Assembly (NCBI RefSeq): GCF_012271785.1
Contig: NZ_JAAWVT010000011.1
Span: 1 to 64,000, forward strand
DNA: 64,000 bases
Direction: 5' to 3'
From: Paeniglutamicibacter terrestris
Lineage (GTDB): Bacteria > Actinomycetota > Actinomycetes > Actinomycetales > Micrococcaceae
Position numbers and translations under genes: made by a program. A model generated the notes under the pieces. That model worked only from the letters and a program-made list of their open reading frames with translations. It searched no databases and was not told the DNA's origin. Below, piece after piece: positions 38,537-46,940 of this stretch (positions are counted from its first letter, which is position 1; the number at the start of each line of letters is the position of its first letter).

Positions 38537-39220
38537 ATGGCGCACTTCGTCATCATGGGTTGCGGCCGCGTCGGGGTGACCCTCGCCCACACATTAGACG
38601 ATGCCGGACACTCGGTAGCGATCATTGATCAGGACGACCGGGCCTTTAGACGACTGCGCCGCGGCTTTACCGGGCTCAAGGTCTCCGGCGTCGGCTTTGA
38701 CCGCGACACCCTGGAACGGGCCAAGATCTCCGAGGCCTACGCCTTCGCCGCGGTTTCCAGTGGCGATAACTCCAATATTCTTGCCACTCGGGTGGCCCGC
38801 GAGACGTATCACGTTCCGCATGTGGTGGCCCGAATCTATGACCCGGGACGCGCGGAAATCTACCAGCGTCTGGGCATCCCCACGGTGGCGGCTGTGCGCT
38901 GGAGTTCGGATCAGGTCCTGCGCCGAATCCTTCCTGAACACTCGCTCAGCGGAGATTACCGGGAGGCCTCCGGCCGACTGATTTTAGGTGAGATCAACGT
39001 CCACGACGACTGGGCAGGATACGCCCTGGAGGATCTTGAGGCAGTTGCCCCCATCCGCATCGCCTACCTCTCGCGTTTCGGCGAGGGTGTCTTGCCGGTG
39101 CCCGGGATGCGGCTGCAACAAGGCGACATCGTCCACGCCATGATGCCCATCAACGCCGGCAAGGACATTGAAAAGGTCCTGTCCAAGGCACCCATCACAA
39201 GCACGGAGCAGAACACGTAA
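38537..39220 (+). CDS. trkA: TrkA-family potassium uptake regulator (first copy)
   Basis: A 227-residue RCK protein that gates a potassium channel or transporter. The N-terminal Rossmann domain starts with VIMGCGRVGVTLA and has an acidic dinucleotide-binding IIDQD. The RCK_C domain ends the chain (about 145-220). ATG 38537 has AAAGGATGG upstream; the longer frame back to 38435 is unsupported. The stop overlaps the next trkA start by one base (TAATG). No TrkH/KtrB pore gene is here; the divergent KimA-like protein may be the partner. Confidence 0.88.
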   Translation: MAHFVIMGCGRVGVTLAHTLDDAGHSVAIIDQDDRAFRRLRRGFTGLKVSGVGFDRDTLERAKISEAYAFAAVSSGDNSNILATRVARETYHVPHVVARIYDPGRAEIYQRLGIPTVAAVRWSSDQVLRRILPEHSLSGDYREASGRLILGEINVHDDWAGYALEDLEAVAPIRIAYLSRFGEGVLPVPGMRLQQGDIVHAMMPINAGKDIEKVLSKAPITSTEQNT

Positions 39221-39891
39221 TGAAGGTCATGATTGCCGGCGCAGGATCAGTGGGTTCCTCCATTGCCAAGGAATTGATTTCCCACGGGCACGAGGTGCTT
39301 TTGATTGATGAAAAGCCCGAGGTCGTCTCGCGAGCAGGAGTCCAGGGAGCTCGTTGGCTCTTTGGCGATGCCTGCGAGCTTTCGGTGCTCAAGGAAGCCA
39401 AGCTCGACGAGGTCGACGTGGTGGTATCCGCCACCGGCGACGACAAGGTCAACTTGGTGGTTTCCCTGCTGGCCAAGAGCGAATTTGGTGTTGGACGCAC
39501 CGTGGGCCGCGTTAACAACCCCAAAAACGACTGGATGTTTGACGACGCCTGGGGCGTGGATGTTGCCGTGAGCACCCCGAGGCTGATGACGGCGTTGGTT
39601 GAGGAAGCCGTGGAGATCGGGGATCTGGTGCGGCTGATGACCCTGCAGTCCGGGGTCGTCTCGATGGTGGAATTCACCGTTCCCCACGATTCACCGATGA
39701 TCGGACGCACCATCGGTTCGGTGCCGTGGCCCAGTGACGCCACGGTGGTGGCGATCCTGCGCGATGACATTCCGCTGGCCCCGAGCCCGGATGACGTGAT
39801 CGAAGGTGGAGACGAACTCTTCTTCGTCACCACGATCCTGGCCGAGGACGAATTGCGCACGGTGCTGCGCAACTCCCCCGAAGAATCTTAG
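39220..39891 (+). CDS. trkA: TrkA-family potassium uptake regulator (second copy)
   Basis: A second RCK protein of 223 residues, starting with VMIAGAGSVGSSIAKELI and LIDEKPE, and with RCK_C at about 140-220. The pair corresponds to CeoB/CeoC in mycobacteria. Probably both form a mixed octameric ring binding NAD(H) or nucleotides. Coupled translation with the first copy is likely from the 1-nt overlap. Its stop overlaps the convergent DUF3159 stop. Confidence 0.88.
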   Translation: MKVMIAGAGSVGSSIAKELISHGHEVLLIDEKPEVVSRAGVQGARWLFGDACELSVLKEAKLDEVDVVVSATGDDKVNLVVSLLAKSEFGVGRTVGRVNNPKNDWMFDDAWGVDVAVSTPRLMTALVEEAVEIGDLVRLMTLQSGVVSMVEFTVPHDSPMIGRTIGSVPWPSDATVVAILRDDIPLAPSPDDVIEGGDELFFVTTILAEDELRTVLRNSPEES

Positions 39892-40589
39892 TCAGCTAGC
39901 TGTGTGGTCGGACGAGAAATCATCCAGGCCACCCATAAACCGGCGGCGTAGAGCGGCACACCCATGGCCAGCCGCGCGGCTCCCAGTGCCGGAACATTAT
40001 CTGCAAAGTAGAGCGGCACCTGAACCGCGAGACGCGCGGCAAAGACCGCAACCACAATCCAGGTGGCCCAGGCGTATTGGCGTGCGCGCAATTTCTGCGC
40101 ACGCCATGAGGTGTTCTCCGAACGGATAAATCCGAAAATTACGCCCATCAACGGCCACTTCACCAAGACCGAAATGATCAGTGCAGCGCCATAGGCCAGA
40201 TTCGTGTAGAAACCGGGGACGTAATAGTCCTTGGCTTCACCGGTAGCCCGCGAGAAGATCGCACAGATCGCCACACCGGCGAGCCCCGAGAGCGCCTGCG
40301 TCAAGTTTCCGCGGCGTACCAGGCGAATAATGGTGAAGATCAGCGCCACGGCCACCGATGCGATCAGTGCAGTGTTCAGCTGTTGCCCGATGGTGAAAAT
40401 GATGAGGAAAACCATGCCTGGCAGCAGTGACTCGGCCAGCCCACGCACCCCACCAATGGTCTTGAGCACGTCGATCTGTCCGTCCTCACGCCGTTCAATG
40501 CCGGCGTTGGCACCAATCCGTCGGGCCACCTCTGCGGCGTCGGGACCGCTTTCCCCGGGTTCCGGGATGTTCTCGCTATTGCTGCTCAT
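39888..40589 (-). CDS. DUF3159-family membrane protein
   Basis: A 233-residue protein of the actinobacterial DUF3159 family. A hydrophilic N-terminus (about 1-50) is followed by about 6 hydrophobic helices. Family blocks are LKTIGGVRGLAESLLPGMVFLI and DYYVPGFYTNLAYG. The fold is like a permease, but no substrate is known. It begins a minus-strand row that, from right to left, includes dut, DUF3710, the OB-fold protein and this gene, an order typical for the phylum. Confidence 0.82.
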   Translation of the reverse strand: MSSNSENIPEPGESGPDAAEVARRIGANAGIERREDGQIDVLKTIGGVRGLAESLLPGMVFLIIFTIGQQLNTALIASVAVALIFTIIRLVRRGNLTQALSGLAGVAICAIFSRATGEAKDYYVPGFYTNLAYGAALIISVLVKWPLMGVIFGFIRSENTSWRAQKLRARQYAWATWIVVAVFAARLAVQVPLYFADNVPALGAARLAMGVPLYAAGLWVAWMISRPTTQLAD

Positions 40590-40636
40590 GAAAGTGAATT
40601 CCTTGTGGGGTCAGGGAAATGGGGGCGCTAGGCGGG

Positions 40637-41038
40637 CTAGTGCTTCTCGTGCGCGGGCAAGATCTCATATCGCGGATTAAAGATGGTGGGCACCGAATCC
40701 AGCGGAGCAACCATGCCCTCATAGCTGAGCCGAGAACCCGCCACCAGCCCCGGGACCCGGCGCTGACCCACAAAGATCAACCGCAGGTGCACCACCGCGC
40801 TGCGGCGGCCGCCGGGGGGCGCCGGGCGGTCAACAATGGTCACCGAAAAACTCGGTGCCTGCTGTTGCGGCTGGATCGTAATGGATTCCACGTAGCCGCT
40901 GTGAATCACCCGTCCACGAACGGGCAATTCGGCCAGCGTATCAATCCGTGTCATGGCCGTGGGCGTCGCAGTAACAACTGCCGGTGCCGGCGGCTTTGTC
41001 TTGAGCGTTTTGGCCTTGACGACCTTGTCTTTGGGCAC
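40637..41038 (-). CDS. OB-fold nucleic-acid-binding-like protein
   Basis: A 133-residue protein with a basic, low-complexity N-terminus of about 30 residues. A single OB-like beta domain follows: RGRVIHSGYVESITIQP, then VVHLRLIFVGQRRVPGLVAGSRL. Such proteins sit beside DUF3710 in many actinobacteria. The role is unknown; an OB fold suggests single-strand nucleic acid or protein binding. It begins 3 nt after the DUF3710 stop. Confidence 0.75.
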   Translation of the reverse strand: MPKDKVVKAKTLKTKPPAPAVVTATPTAMTRIDTLAELPVRGRVIHSGYVESITIQPQQQAPSFSVTIVDRPAPPGGRRSAVVHLRLIFVGQRRVPGLVAGSRLSYEGMVAPLDSVPTIFNPRYEILPAHEKH

Positions 41039-41041
41039 GAA

Positions 41042-41857
41042 TCAGCCGATTTGAGTGGCTTCCGGACCACGTTCGGGACGTTTGGTGTCCGGTACCGCGG
41101 TTTCGGGTTCCTCCACGGCGACCGGATGCGTATGCGGCGAGGCAGAGGCGCCCGCGGGTACCGAGAGGGGAAGTAGCTCGGTCGGCGGCATCGGGGTCGA
41201 GCCACGCACCACCACCACCTGCGCCAGCGCGTCTTCCATGGTTTTGGATTCGGCCATGTCCGTCAGCGCGGTGCCACCGATGACGGCGCGCAGGAACCAG
41301 CGCGGACCATCGATGCCCAGGAAGCGTAGTACCACATGGCCGTGGGTCCCGTCCGGAGCCTGCTGCGGTACGCGGGCCAACAATTCGTTGCCGAAGCGTC
41401 CCTCGACATTTTCCGTTTCCCCACCCTGATCGGCAATTCCGCTGGCGATCTGCGCGGAGATCCCCGGCCAGAGCTCATCGGATTTGGGGGCAGCGAAGAC
41501 CTGCAGCTGCATGCGTGAGCCACCAATTTCCATGGCCACGGCGATCACGCGCTGCGTGGACTCCTCCACCTCGAGGCGAAGCTGGAGCCCGGGAACCGGC
41601 TTGATCAGCAAGGCGCCCAAGTCCAGGTAGCCCTCGCTGTCTTCAAAGTCGTCCCCATCAAACGGACCCTCGTTGGTATCGCGCACCACCGCTGTTTTGG
41701 CCGGTGCCGAGCTTTGAGCCCCCTCGGGCGATTGCTCCGGTTCGCTGACCGCTGGCGCGGGCGTTTCCGTGGAATCTGCCGCTGCTGCGTTGAGCTCGGC
41801 AATGGTCTGTTCGGGCTGCGCTACGTCGGCGGCCTTCTTGCTGCGCTTGAAAATCAT
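41042..41857 (-). CDS. DUF3710-family protein
   Basis: A 271-residue soluble protein. The first 80 residues are acidic and low-complexity after a basic MIFKRSKKAAD. The family core contains DLGALLIKPVPGLQLRLEV, GISAQIASGIADQGG and FLGIDGPRWFLRAVIGG. The C-terminal tail is proline-rich. Function unknown; the neighbourhood dut, OB-fold and DUF3159 is conserved. ATG 41857 is used; AAGAGAG is about 8 nt upstream. Confidence 0.8.
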   Translation of the reverse strand: MIFKRSKKAADVAQPEQTIAELNAAAADSTETPAPAVSEPEQSPEGAQSSAPAKTAVVRDTNEGPFDGDDFEDSEGYLDLGALLIKPVPGLQLRLEVEESTQRVIAVAMEIGGSRMQLQVFAAPKSDELWPGISAQIASGIADQGGETENVEGRFGNELLARVPQQAPDGTHGHVVLRFLGIDGPRWFLRAVIGGTALTDMAESKTMEDALAQVVVVRGSTPMPPTELLPLSVPAGASASPHTHPVAVEEPETAVPDTKRPERGPEATQIG

Positions 41858-41906
41858 GGAAGTTGCTCTCTTGCTATTTCGACCGTGAGATTTCGTGGGC
41901 CAGATG

Positions 41907-42377
41907 TTAGCGGCCGGTATTTGCTGCTTCAAAGCCACCGGTGGAACCGAATCCGCCGGCACCACGTGCCGAGTCATCGAGGTCACTGACTTCGATGAAG
42001 TGGGCTCGCTCGACCTTCTGGATGACCAGCTGGGCAATGCGGTCCCCACGCTTGAGCACGATCGGGGTGGTTGTATCCGTGTTTAACAACGTGACCTTCA
42101 CCTCACCACGGTACCCGGCATCGATGGTTCCCGGCGCATTGACCACGGTCAATCCGTGCTTGGTGGCCAGGCCCGAGCGTGGGTGGACAAGACCCACATA
42201 ACCCAGCGGAAGGGCCAGAGACACACCGGTGGGAACCAAGACGCGCTCTCCGGGGGCCAGGGTCACATCCTCGCGGGCACACAGATCGGCTCCCGCATCA
42301 CCCTCGTGTGCATAGCTCGGAACCGGCAATTCCGGATCGAGCATTTTCAGGGCAATATCGACTCGCGACTCGGACAT
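41907..42377 (-). CDS. dut: dUTP diphosphatase
   Basis: This trimeric enzyme splits dUTP to dUMP and pyrophosphate, supplying dUMP and keeping uracil out of DNA. All five motifs are there: [38 protein letters not shown] and [10 protein letters not shown]. The length of 156 residues is normal. It is divergent from DUF3093 with a short shared upstream region. Confidence 0.95.
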   Translation of the reverse strand: MSESRVDIALKMLDPELPVPSYAHEGDAGADLCAREDVTLAPGERVLVPTGVSLALPLGYVGLVHPRSGLATKHGLTVVNAPGTIDAGYRGEVKVTLLNTDTTTPIVLKRGDRIAQLVIQKVERAHFIEVSDLDDSARGAGGFGSTGGFEAANTGR

Positions 42378-42497
42378 GTATTTTCCACTCCAGGGGGTTC
42401 AGGGGCGTGTGCGGGCCAGGTTATGGCCGCTCGCGTACGCGCTTAACTCTAGTCCCTCCTTCGTTGATCCATGGCAGGGCTGGCCCGCCCCAGCGCC

Positions 42498-42503
42498 TAT
42501 GCT
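42498..42503 (+). promoter_or_regulatory. -10 box of a leaderless DUF3093 transcript
   Basis: TATGCT ends 7 nt before the ATG at 42511. The only purine-rich run (GGGAGG) is 1 nt from the ATG, too close for a normal ribosome site. No convincing -35 is seen. Confidence 0.5.
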
Positions 42504-42510
42504 GGGAGGT

Positions 42511-43074
42511 ATGGCCGAGAACATTTCCCCCGCAATTCCCACAACCGTCCATTTCCGCGAAAAGCTGTGGCCTTCGTGGTGGGTCTGGCTTGCATCGCTG
42601 GGCCTGGGCGTCACCGCCGCCGTAGCATTCCTGCCCATCGGCCTGAAGTGGGGAGTGATCGCCGGATTGGTGGCCCTGGCCCTGATCGCCTTTGCACTGT
42701 TGAACAGCACACCCACCATTGAGGTCACCGACGAGAGTGTGCGCGTTGGACGCGCCACCATCGAGCGGAAATTCATCGGCGACGCTACCGGCTACCGCGG
42801 TGCCGATGCCTACCACCAGCGTGGCCCTGGCCTGAACGGGATCGCCTTCATGTGCATCCGCGGCTGGATAGATCCGGTGGTGCGCATCGAAATTACCGAC
42901 GAGCGAGATTCCACCCCGTACTGGCTCACCTCAACCCGGCGCCCCGAAGAGCTGACGGCGGCACTCGGCGGCCTGATGGTGGAATACCGCAATGCAACCG
43001 AAGCGGGCGACGACACCACGGATACGGCGCCAACCGCGGGCGATAGTGAAGCTACCGGCACCGAGTCGGCTTAG
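42511..43074 (+). CDS. DUF3093-family membrane protein
   Basis: A 187-residue protein with two adjacent membrane helices (about 25-70) and a beta-rich cytosolic part. VHFREKLWPSWWVWLASLGLG and the later GWIDPVVRIEITDERDSTPYWLTSTRRPEEL are DUF3093 hallmarks. Function unknown; it is a standard neighbour of dut in actinobacteria. ATG 42511 is favoured by the -10 box 7 nt upstream; ATG 42499 is the alternative. The C-terminus is acidic and variable. Confidence 0.82.
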   Translation: MAENISPAIPTTVHFREKLWPSWWVWLASLGLGVTAAVAFLPIGLKWGVIAGLVALALIAFALLNSTPTIEVTDESVRVGRATIERKFIGDATGYRGADAYHQRGPGLNGIAFMCIRGWIDPVVRIEITDERDSTPYWLTSTRRPEELTAALGGLMVEYRNATEAGDDTTDTAPTAGDSEATGTESA

Positions 43075-43100
43075 CTTCACCCCACCCCCCACGATTCAAC

Positions 43101-43165
43101 AAAGGCGCCCGCCTTCCACCACCACTCACTTTTTGTCAGTGGCAGCGTGGAGACGGGCGCCTTTT
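43101..43165. terminator. Bidirectional terminator between DUF3093 and DUF4193
   Basis: AAAGGCGCCCG (43101-43111) pairs with CGGGCGCCTTTT (43154-43165), with TTCCAC/GTGG pairing inside. The arms give U-tracts in both directions for this convergent gene pair. Confidence 0.85.
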
Positions 43166-43192
43166 GTCTTATACGCGCTACGCGTGGGGCCC

Positions 43193-43501
43193 TTAGCCTT
43201 CGCAGTCGGCGCAGAAGAGCAGGCCGCCGCGTTCTGCGGCAATCTGCGAGCGGTGCCGCACGAGGAAACATGAGGAACAGGTAAATTCGTCGGCCTGGGC
43301 AGGCATCGCGAAGACCTGAATCTCCTCGCCGGAGAGATCAGCACCGGGCAGCTCATAGCTGTCGGCCAGTGCGGCCTCGTCCTCATCAATGAGATTTGAC
43401 GCATTGGTGTTGGTGTTGCGTTGCGCCTTGAGCTCCGGAAGAACCTCGGGCGTCTCGTCCTCGTTGGCATGCCTGCGAGGTGCATCGTAATCGGTGGCCA
43501 T
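43193..43501 (-). CDS. DUF4193-family zinc-ribbon-like protein
   Basis: A 102-residue acidic protein beginning MATDYDAPR, diagnostic for DUF4193. Two cysteine pairs at the C-terminus (FTCSSCFLVRH and LFCADC) probably bind zinc. From memory, family members are conserved across actinobacteria and have no firm function. The ATG at 43501 is chosen by family start; the longer frame lacks similarity. Confidence 0.85.
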   Translation of the reverse strand: MATDYDAPRRHANEDETPEVLPELKAQRNTNTNASNLIDEDEAALADSYELPGADLSGEEIQVFAMPAQADEFTCSSCFLVRHRSQIAAERGGLLFCADCEG

Positions 43502-43837
43502 TTTTGCTGCTTCACACTCCGCTGATTCAAGCTGTAGTTCGTCTCGGGTCGGCCCGCTGTGATGCCTTCGCATCCTAGGGGCGTGAAACCGGCGCGTTTG
43601 TTTGCGCTTATGCTTCAACGCAGAAACACTGAATTTTGTGCCCGGTCATCTCCGACTGTTCATCATCGCATCTCCGGGCGCAAGACAAGGAAATTCCAAC
43701 GGACTTTTCGCCGATTCTTCCACCTTGGTGGGAATAATCATCAAGCCGGTCCGCGCCACACCAAGGCGCTTCTTAGGTATTTGCCCCAGCAGGTGGCAGA
43801 GTTTTAGTCACAACACGACGGTTTGTGGAGGATAGTC
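43502..43837. other. Intergenic region between divergent DUF4193 and sepH
   Basis: This 336-bp stretch holds no supportable gene. It must contain the promoters of both genes, but I cannot name a clear -35/-10 pair. It ends with GGAGG five to six bases before the sepH ATG. No tRNA-like or strong hairpin is apparent. Confidence 0.6.
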
Positions 43838-44920
43838 ATGCGTCAACTCCGACTAGTGGGAATCCACGAGAACGGTGAGAGCCTGCACTTAAGCAGCGAG
43901 GACGGCAACAGTTTTGTGTTGCCCATCGACGAAGCGCTGCGCAGTGCCCTGTCTCGAGCTGCCCGGGCCGACCGCTCGGTAGCCGCGGCATCCCCGCTCT
44001 CCCCCCGTGATATTCAATCTCGGATCCGTTCCGGCGCCACGGCAGAAGAAGTTGCCGCGGAATCTGGCATGGACCTCGATCGCATCATGCGCTACGAGGG
44101 ACCGGTGTTGGCCGAGCGCGAGTACATCGCCTCCCAGGCCCGCAATGTGGAGGTTTCCGCCCCGCAGACGCACGAGGGCTACCGCAGCATCTTCGGTGAA
44201 GAACCGGCGAATCTGGGCGAAATGGTCGCGTACCGTGTCCACTCGTTGGGGATCACCAGCGAGTCACTGAACTGGGATGCCTGGCGCACCGCCGACGGCA
44301 CCTGGGACGTGGTGGTTCGCTTTGAGCTGCCGAGTGTTGATGACAGCATTCGCCTGGATCAGGGTAACGAGGAGACCATTGCCAAATGGACCTTCCACCC
44401 CAGCCGCAAGTCGCTGCAGAACGCCAACCGCTGGGCTCAGGTGCTCAGCGAACTTGAACCACTTGACGCCCCCGTCGGTGCCCGCCGCCTCACGGCCGTG
44501 GCAGATGCCCCCTTTGATATTGAAGCCGACGGCGACGACGCCGATTCCCAGGCAACCGTCGCGGAATCCGAACAGCTTTTAGATGTCCTCAGCGCCCGCC
44601 GTGGGCAGCGCTTGGGCTTGGACGAGGAGGGTGACGACGCCCTGGCGGCGATGCTCTCACGTAACCCGCACCCGGATGATGACCCCCGGTTGGCGGGCCC
44701 CGAGCCGAGCGATGATGGTCTGCCGCGACTCTATGACGGCGTCAGCTCCCGCACCACCTCGATCTCCCTGGTCCCCACCCCGAGCAAGCCTGCGGCCGAG
44801 GACGAAGAATCAGAGGAAAACGGTGAGGACGAAGCCGGCGGCAAGAAGAAGGTTAAGCGTTCCTCGGTACCCAGCTGGGACGACATCGTCTTTGGCCGGC
44901 GCAATAACAACAACGACTAA
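43838..44920 (+). CDS. sepH: Septation protein SepH
   Basis: A 360-residue actinobacterial division protein that binds FtsZ and promotes its assembly. The N-terminal domain has LVGIHENGESLHL, then a helix-turn-helix-like SPRDIQSRIRSGATAEEVAAESG (DUF3071) at about 57-85. The C-terminal half is acidic and disordered, ending with SVPSWDDIVFG, a conserved short motif of the family. ATG 43838 has GGAGGATAGTC upstream. It is monocistronic with a strong terminator. Confidence 0.92.
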   Translation: MRQLRLVGIHENGESLHLSSEDGNSFVLPIDEALRSALSRAARADRSVAAASPLSPRDIQSRIRSGATAEEVAAESGMDLDRIMRYEGPVLAEREYIASQARNVEVSAPQTHEGYRSIFGEEPANLGEMVAYRVHSLGITSESLNWDAWRTADGTWDVVVRFELPSVDDSIRLDQGNEETIAKWTFHPSRKSLQNANRWAQVLSELEPLDAPVGARRLTAVADAPFDIEADGDDADSQATVAESEQLLDVLSARRGQRLGLDEEGDDALAAMLSRNPHPDDDPRLAGPEPSDDGLPRLYDGVSSRTTSISLVPTPSKPAAEDEESEENGEDEAGGKKKVKRSSVPSWDDIVFGRRNNNND

Positions 44921-44953
44921 GCAGCTATCCTGACGCTGTAGCCTCACGATACA

Positions 44954-45007
44954 ACGGTGGCCCGGTGGGCTGCGGAGATTCTCCGCAGCCCACCGGGCCA
45001 TCGTTTT
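44954..45007. terminator. Strong terminator after sepH
   Basis: A perfect 19-bp stem begins GGCCCGGTGGGCTGCGGAG at 44959 and closes a 3-nt loop. It is flanked by further ACG/CGT pairs and followed by TTTT on the plus strand. It also separates sepH from the convergent phosphodiesterase gene. Confidence 0.9.
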
Positions 45008-45020
45008 GCCCTTCAGAGGG

Positions 45021-46211
45021 CTAAGACTTTTTCTTGGTGACTGGACGGGCCAGGGTCAAGAGGGGAATTTCGCATTCGGCCCGCGTCATGGAGCCATGTT
45101 GCCCCACCATCGTGAAGGCCGAAGGATTAACTCGGCGCCCATCGAGGAACGCGATATCCTCCGCGGCAAGGATGAGCAGATCACCGATGCGCTCACGCAC
45201 CGCGGTTGCCACCTCGCCAAAGAGACCGTGAGTAATCGCTTCCTCCCGGCTCAGCACCCAGGCCTTGGACCCAAAGCGTTCTCGCCAGGCCTCGGCAACA
45301 CCCTCACGCTCCCGATCCGAGGTCTGCGCATGGAAGTGCAATTGCACCCCGCGCGGCTCCCCCGCCGTCAACTCGACCCCGGCCACCAGTTCCGGGAATT
45401 GCGAGTAATCGATCCGCCAGTTCTCCTCCACGTCAACCATCCCGTGGTCGGCGGTGAGCAGCAACAGTGTTCCGGCAGGAACCCGCGCGGCGAGCGTGCG
45501 CATCATCAGGTCCAGATCTTCGAGCGCATTTCCCCACTGCGAGGAGCCCTTCCCGAAGCGGTGGCCGGCTCGATCGAGCTCATTCCAGTACGCGTAGACC
45601 AGCGATCGTGGGTTGGCCGCCAGCACCTCGCACGTGGTTCGCACCCTGGCGTGGGGGGATTCTGCCGCGGTAAATTGCGTTCCACGCAGTGCTGCCTGGG
45701 TCAGCGCGGAGTCCTTGAACTTGTTCAGCGACACCGTGGCCGTATGTACGCCGGCCGCGGCTACCCGTTCGAATACCGTCTGGTTCGGTTGCCAGGTGTG
45801 GGCGTTGAGGTCCTTGGGCCAGCCCCCGAGCTGGTTGACCACACGGCGTTTTTCCGGATCCACCACGTCATAGCCCACGACCCCGTGTAGCCCGGGAGCC
45901 AGCCCGGTGCCCAATGATGAGAGTGACGCGGCGGTGGTGGAGGGGAAGGGCGACTGTAGCGTTGCCGCGTTTTCCATCAATTTGCGCAGGAACGGGGCGT
46001 GTCCGCCGCGGGCCTTGAGCAGTGCCTTGCCCAGCCCATCAACCATCACTACGCAGATGCGGTTGGCCACTGGCAGCCCGAGGATGTTTTCAAATCCCTG
46101 CACTCCCAGTGCCGCCGCCGCGCTGGGTAACAGCTCCGCGATGGTCTTGGTGCCGTAGGCGGGGGCCGCTGGCAGCGGAGCCGAGGGGGTCTTGCGGGTG
46201 TTTGTAGCCAC
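45021..46211 (-). CDS. Alkaline-phosphatase-superfamily phosphodiesterase (nucleotide pyrophosphatase-like)
   Basis: A 396-residue protein of the type I phosphodiesterase/nucleotide pyrophosphatase family. The two-zinc site is visible: VVMVDGLG (Asp), FPSTTAASLSSLGTG with the Thr nucleophile, ELDRAGHRFG, TADHGMVD and GQHGSMTRAE. There is no signal peptide, so it should be cytosolic. It cleaves a phosphodiester or phosphate ester of unknown identity. It starts 22 nt after the DUF5998 stop on the same strand, so the two are probably co-transcribed. Confidence 0.85.
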   Translation of the reverse strand: MATNTRKTPSAPLPAAPAYGTKTIAELLPSAAAALGVQGFENILGLPVANRICVVMVDGLGKALLKARGGHAPFLRKLMENAATLQSPFPSTTAASLSSLGTGLAPGLHGVVGYDVVDPEKRRVVNQLGGWPKDLNAHTWQPNQTVFERVAAAGVHTATVSLNKFKDSALTQAALRGTQFTAAESPHARVRTTCEVLAANPRSLVYAYWNELDRAGHRFGKGSSQWGNALEDLDLMMRTLAARVPAGTLLLLTADHGMVDVEENWRIDYSQFPELVAGVELTAGEPRGVQLHFHAQTSDREREGVAEAWRERFGSKAWVLSREEAITHGLFGEVATAVRERIGDLLILAAEDIAFLDGRRVNPSAFTMVGQHGSMTRAECEIPLLTLARPVTKKKS

Positions 46212-46233
46212 GAGGCTCTACTCTCCTGCGGCC

Positions 46234-46911
46234 TTAGCCTTGGTGGGTGTTGCGGCCGAAGCGGGATCCGACGCGTCCGCGGACCTCCGTTGCGGGTGCC
46301 GGAAGTGCGGCGGGCCGAGTTTCGGTGCTGCGTGGTGCCGAGGCACGGCGGATGGCCTTGGCAAAGTTGCGTGCGGCGGTGACTGCTGCGACCCCATCTG
46401 CCTCGGCGCTGACGCGCAGGACCAAATCCTCCTGCTGAGAGGTACCGGTATAGCCGTGGTCGGCGTCGCACGCCGGATCCGCGCAGCCGGCCGGAGCCAG
46501 GTCGATGCGTTGTGCCCCAGCCCAGGCGATGCCAACCGTCAGTTCCTTCACGGCATCGCCGGTGCGGTAGTTCTGCGGCTGGTGGTACACGTAGCTGGTG
46601 GCAACCGTGGTGACCTTGGAGAGCTGAACCAGTTCGGTGGAGATCTGGGCCATGACTTCCTTGCCCTTTTCATCCAGCTGCTGGTCATCAACGTGGGCCA
46701 CCACCAAGATGTCCTCGGCCAGGACCAACACCGTGATGTGTCGGTGGACCTCATGCTGGTCAAAGTGGGTTTCCAGGTGGACCAGGTGCTCGGACGGTTC
46801 CCTGCCATCAAGCGCCTCAACAAGGATGTCTGTCACCATTTTTGGATAGAACCCGGCACGGTTAAGGTCGGCTTGGAGGTCGCGGCCCGGGGCCGAAGAT
46901 AGGGGGGTCAT
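46234..46911 (-). CDS. DUF5998-family protein
   Basis: A 225-residue soluble protein of the actinobacterial DUF5998 family. Blocks include LNRAGFYPKMVTDILVEALDGREP near residue 15 and HRHITVLVLAEDILVVAHVDD near 58. Two cysteines lie in GCADPACDADHGYTGTSQQEDL, and a basic C-terminus follows. The domain has a PH/lipid-binding-like beta pattern, but no role is known. ATG 46911 lies 7 nt after a -10 box. It is upstream of the phosphodiesterase. Confidence 0.8.
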   Translation of the reverse strand: MTPLSSAPGRDLQADLNRAGFYPKMVTDILVEALDGREPSEHLVHLETHFDQHEVHRHITVLVLAEDILVVAHVDDQQLDEKGKEVMAQISTELVQLSKVTTVATSYVYHQPQNYRTGDAVKELTVGIAWAGAQRIDLAPAGCADPACDADHGYTGTSQQEDLVLRVSAEADGVAAVTAARNFAKAIRRASAPRSTETRPAALPAPATEVRGRVGSRFGRNTHQG

Positions 46912-46918
46912 GCCTCCT

Positions 46919-46924
46919 AGTCTA
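46919..46924 (-). promoter_or_regulatory. -10 box of a leaderless DUF5998 transcript
   Basis: TAGACT on the minus strand ends 7 nt before the ATG at 46911. The spacer AGGAGGC is too close to the ATG for a normal ribosome site. Confidence 0.5.
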
Positions 46925-46940
46925 CCCAAGGGCGCCTAGC

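Noticed and set aside
43502-43837. Small RNA or tRNA in the sepH upstream gap
   Set aside because: No cloverleaf, strong hairpin or terminator-like element was found by eye; a covariance search would be needed.
45006-45890. Open frame on the plus strand opposite the phosphodiesterase gene
   Set aside because: The minus-strand protein has a full set of metal-binding motifs; the plus-strand translation is low-complexity with no homology visible.
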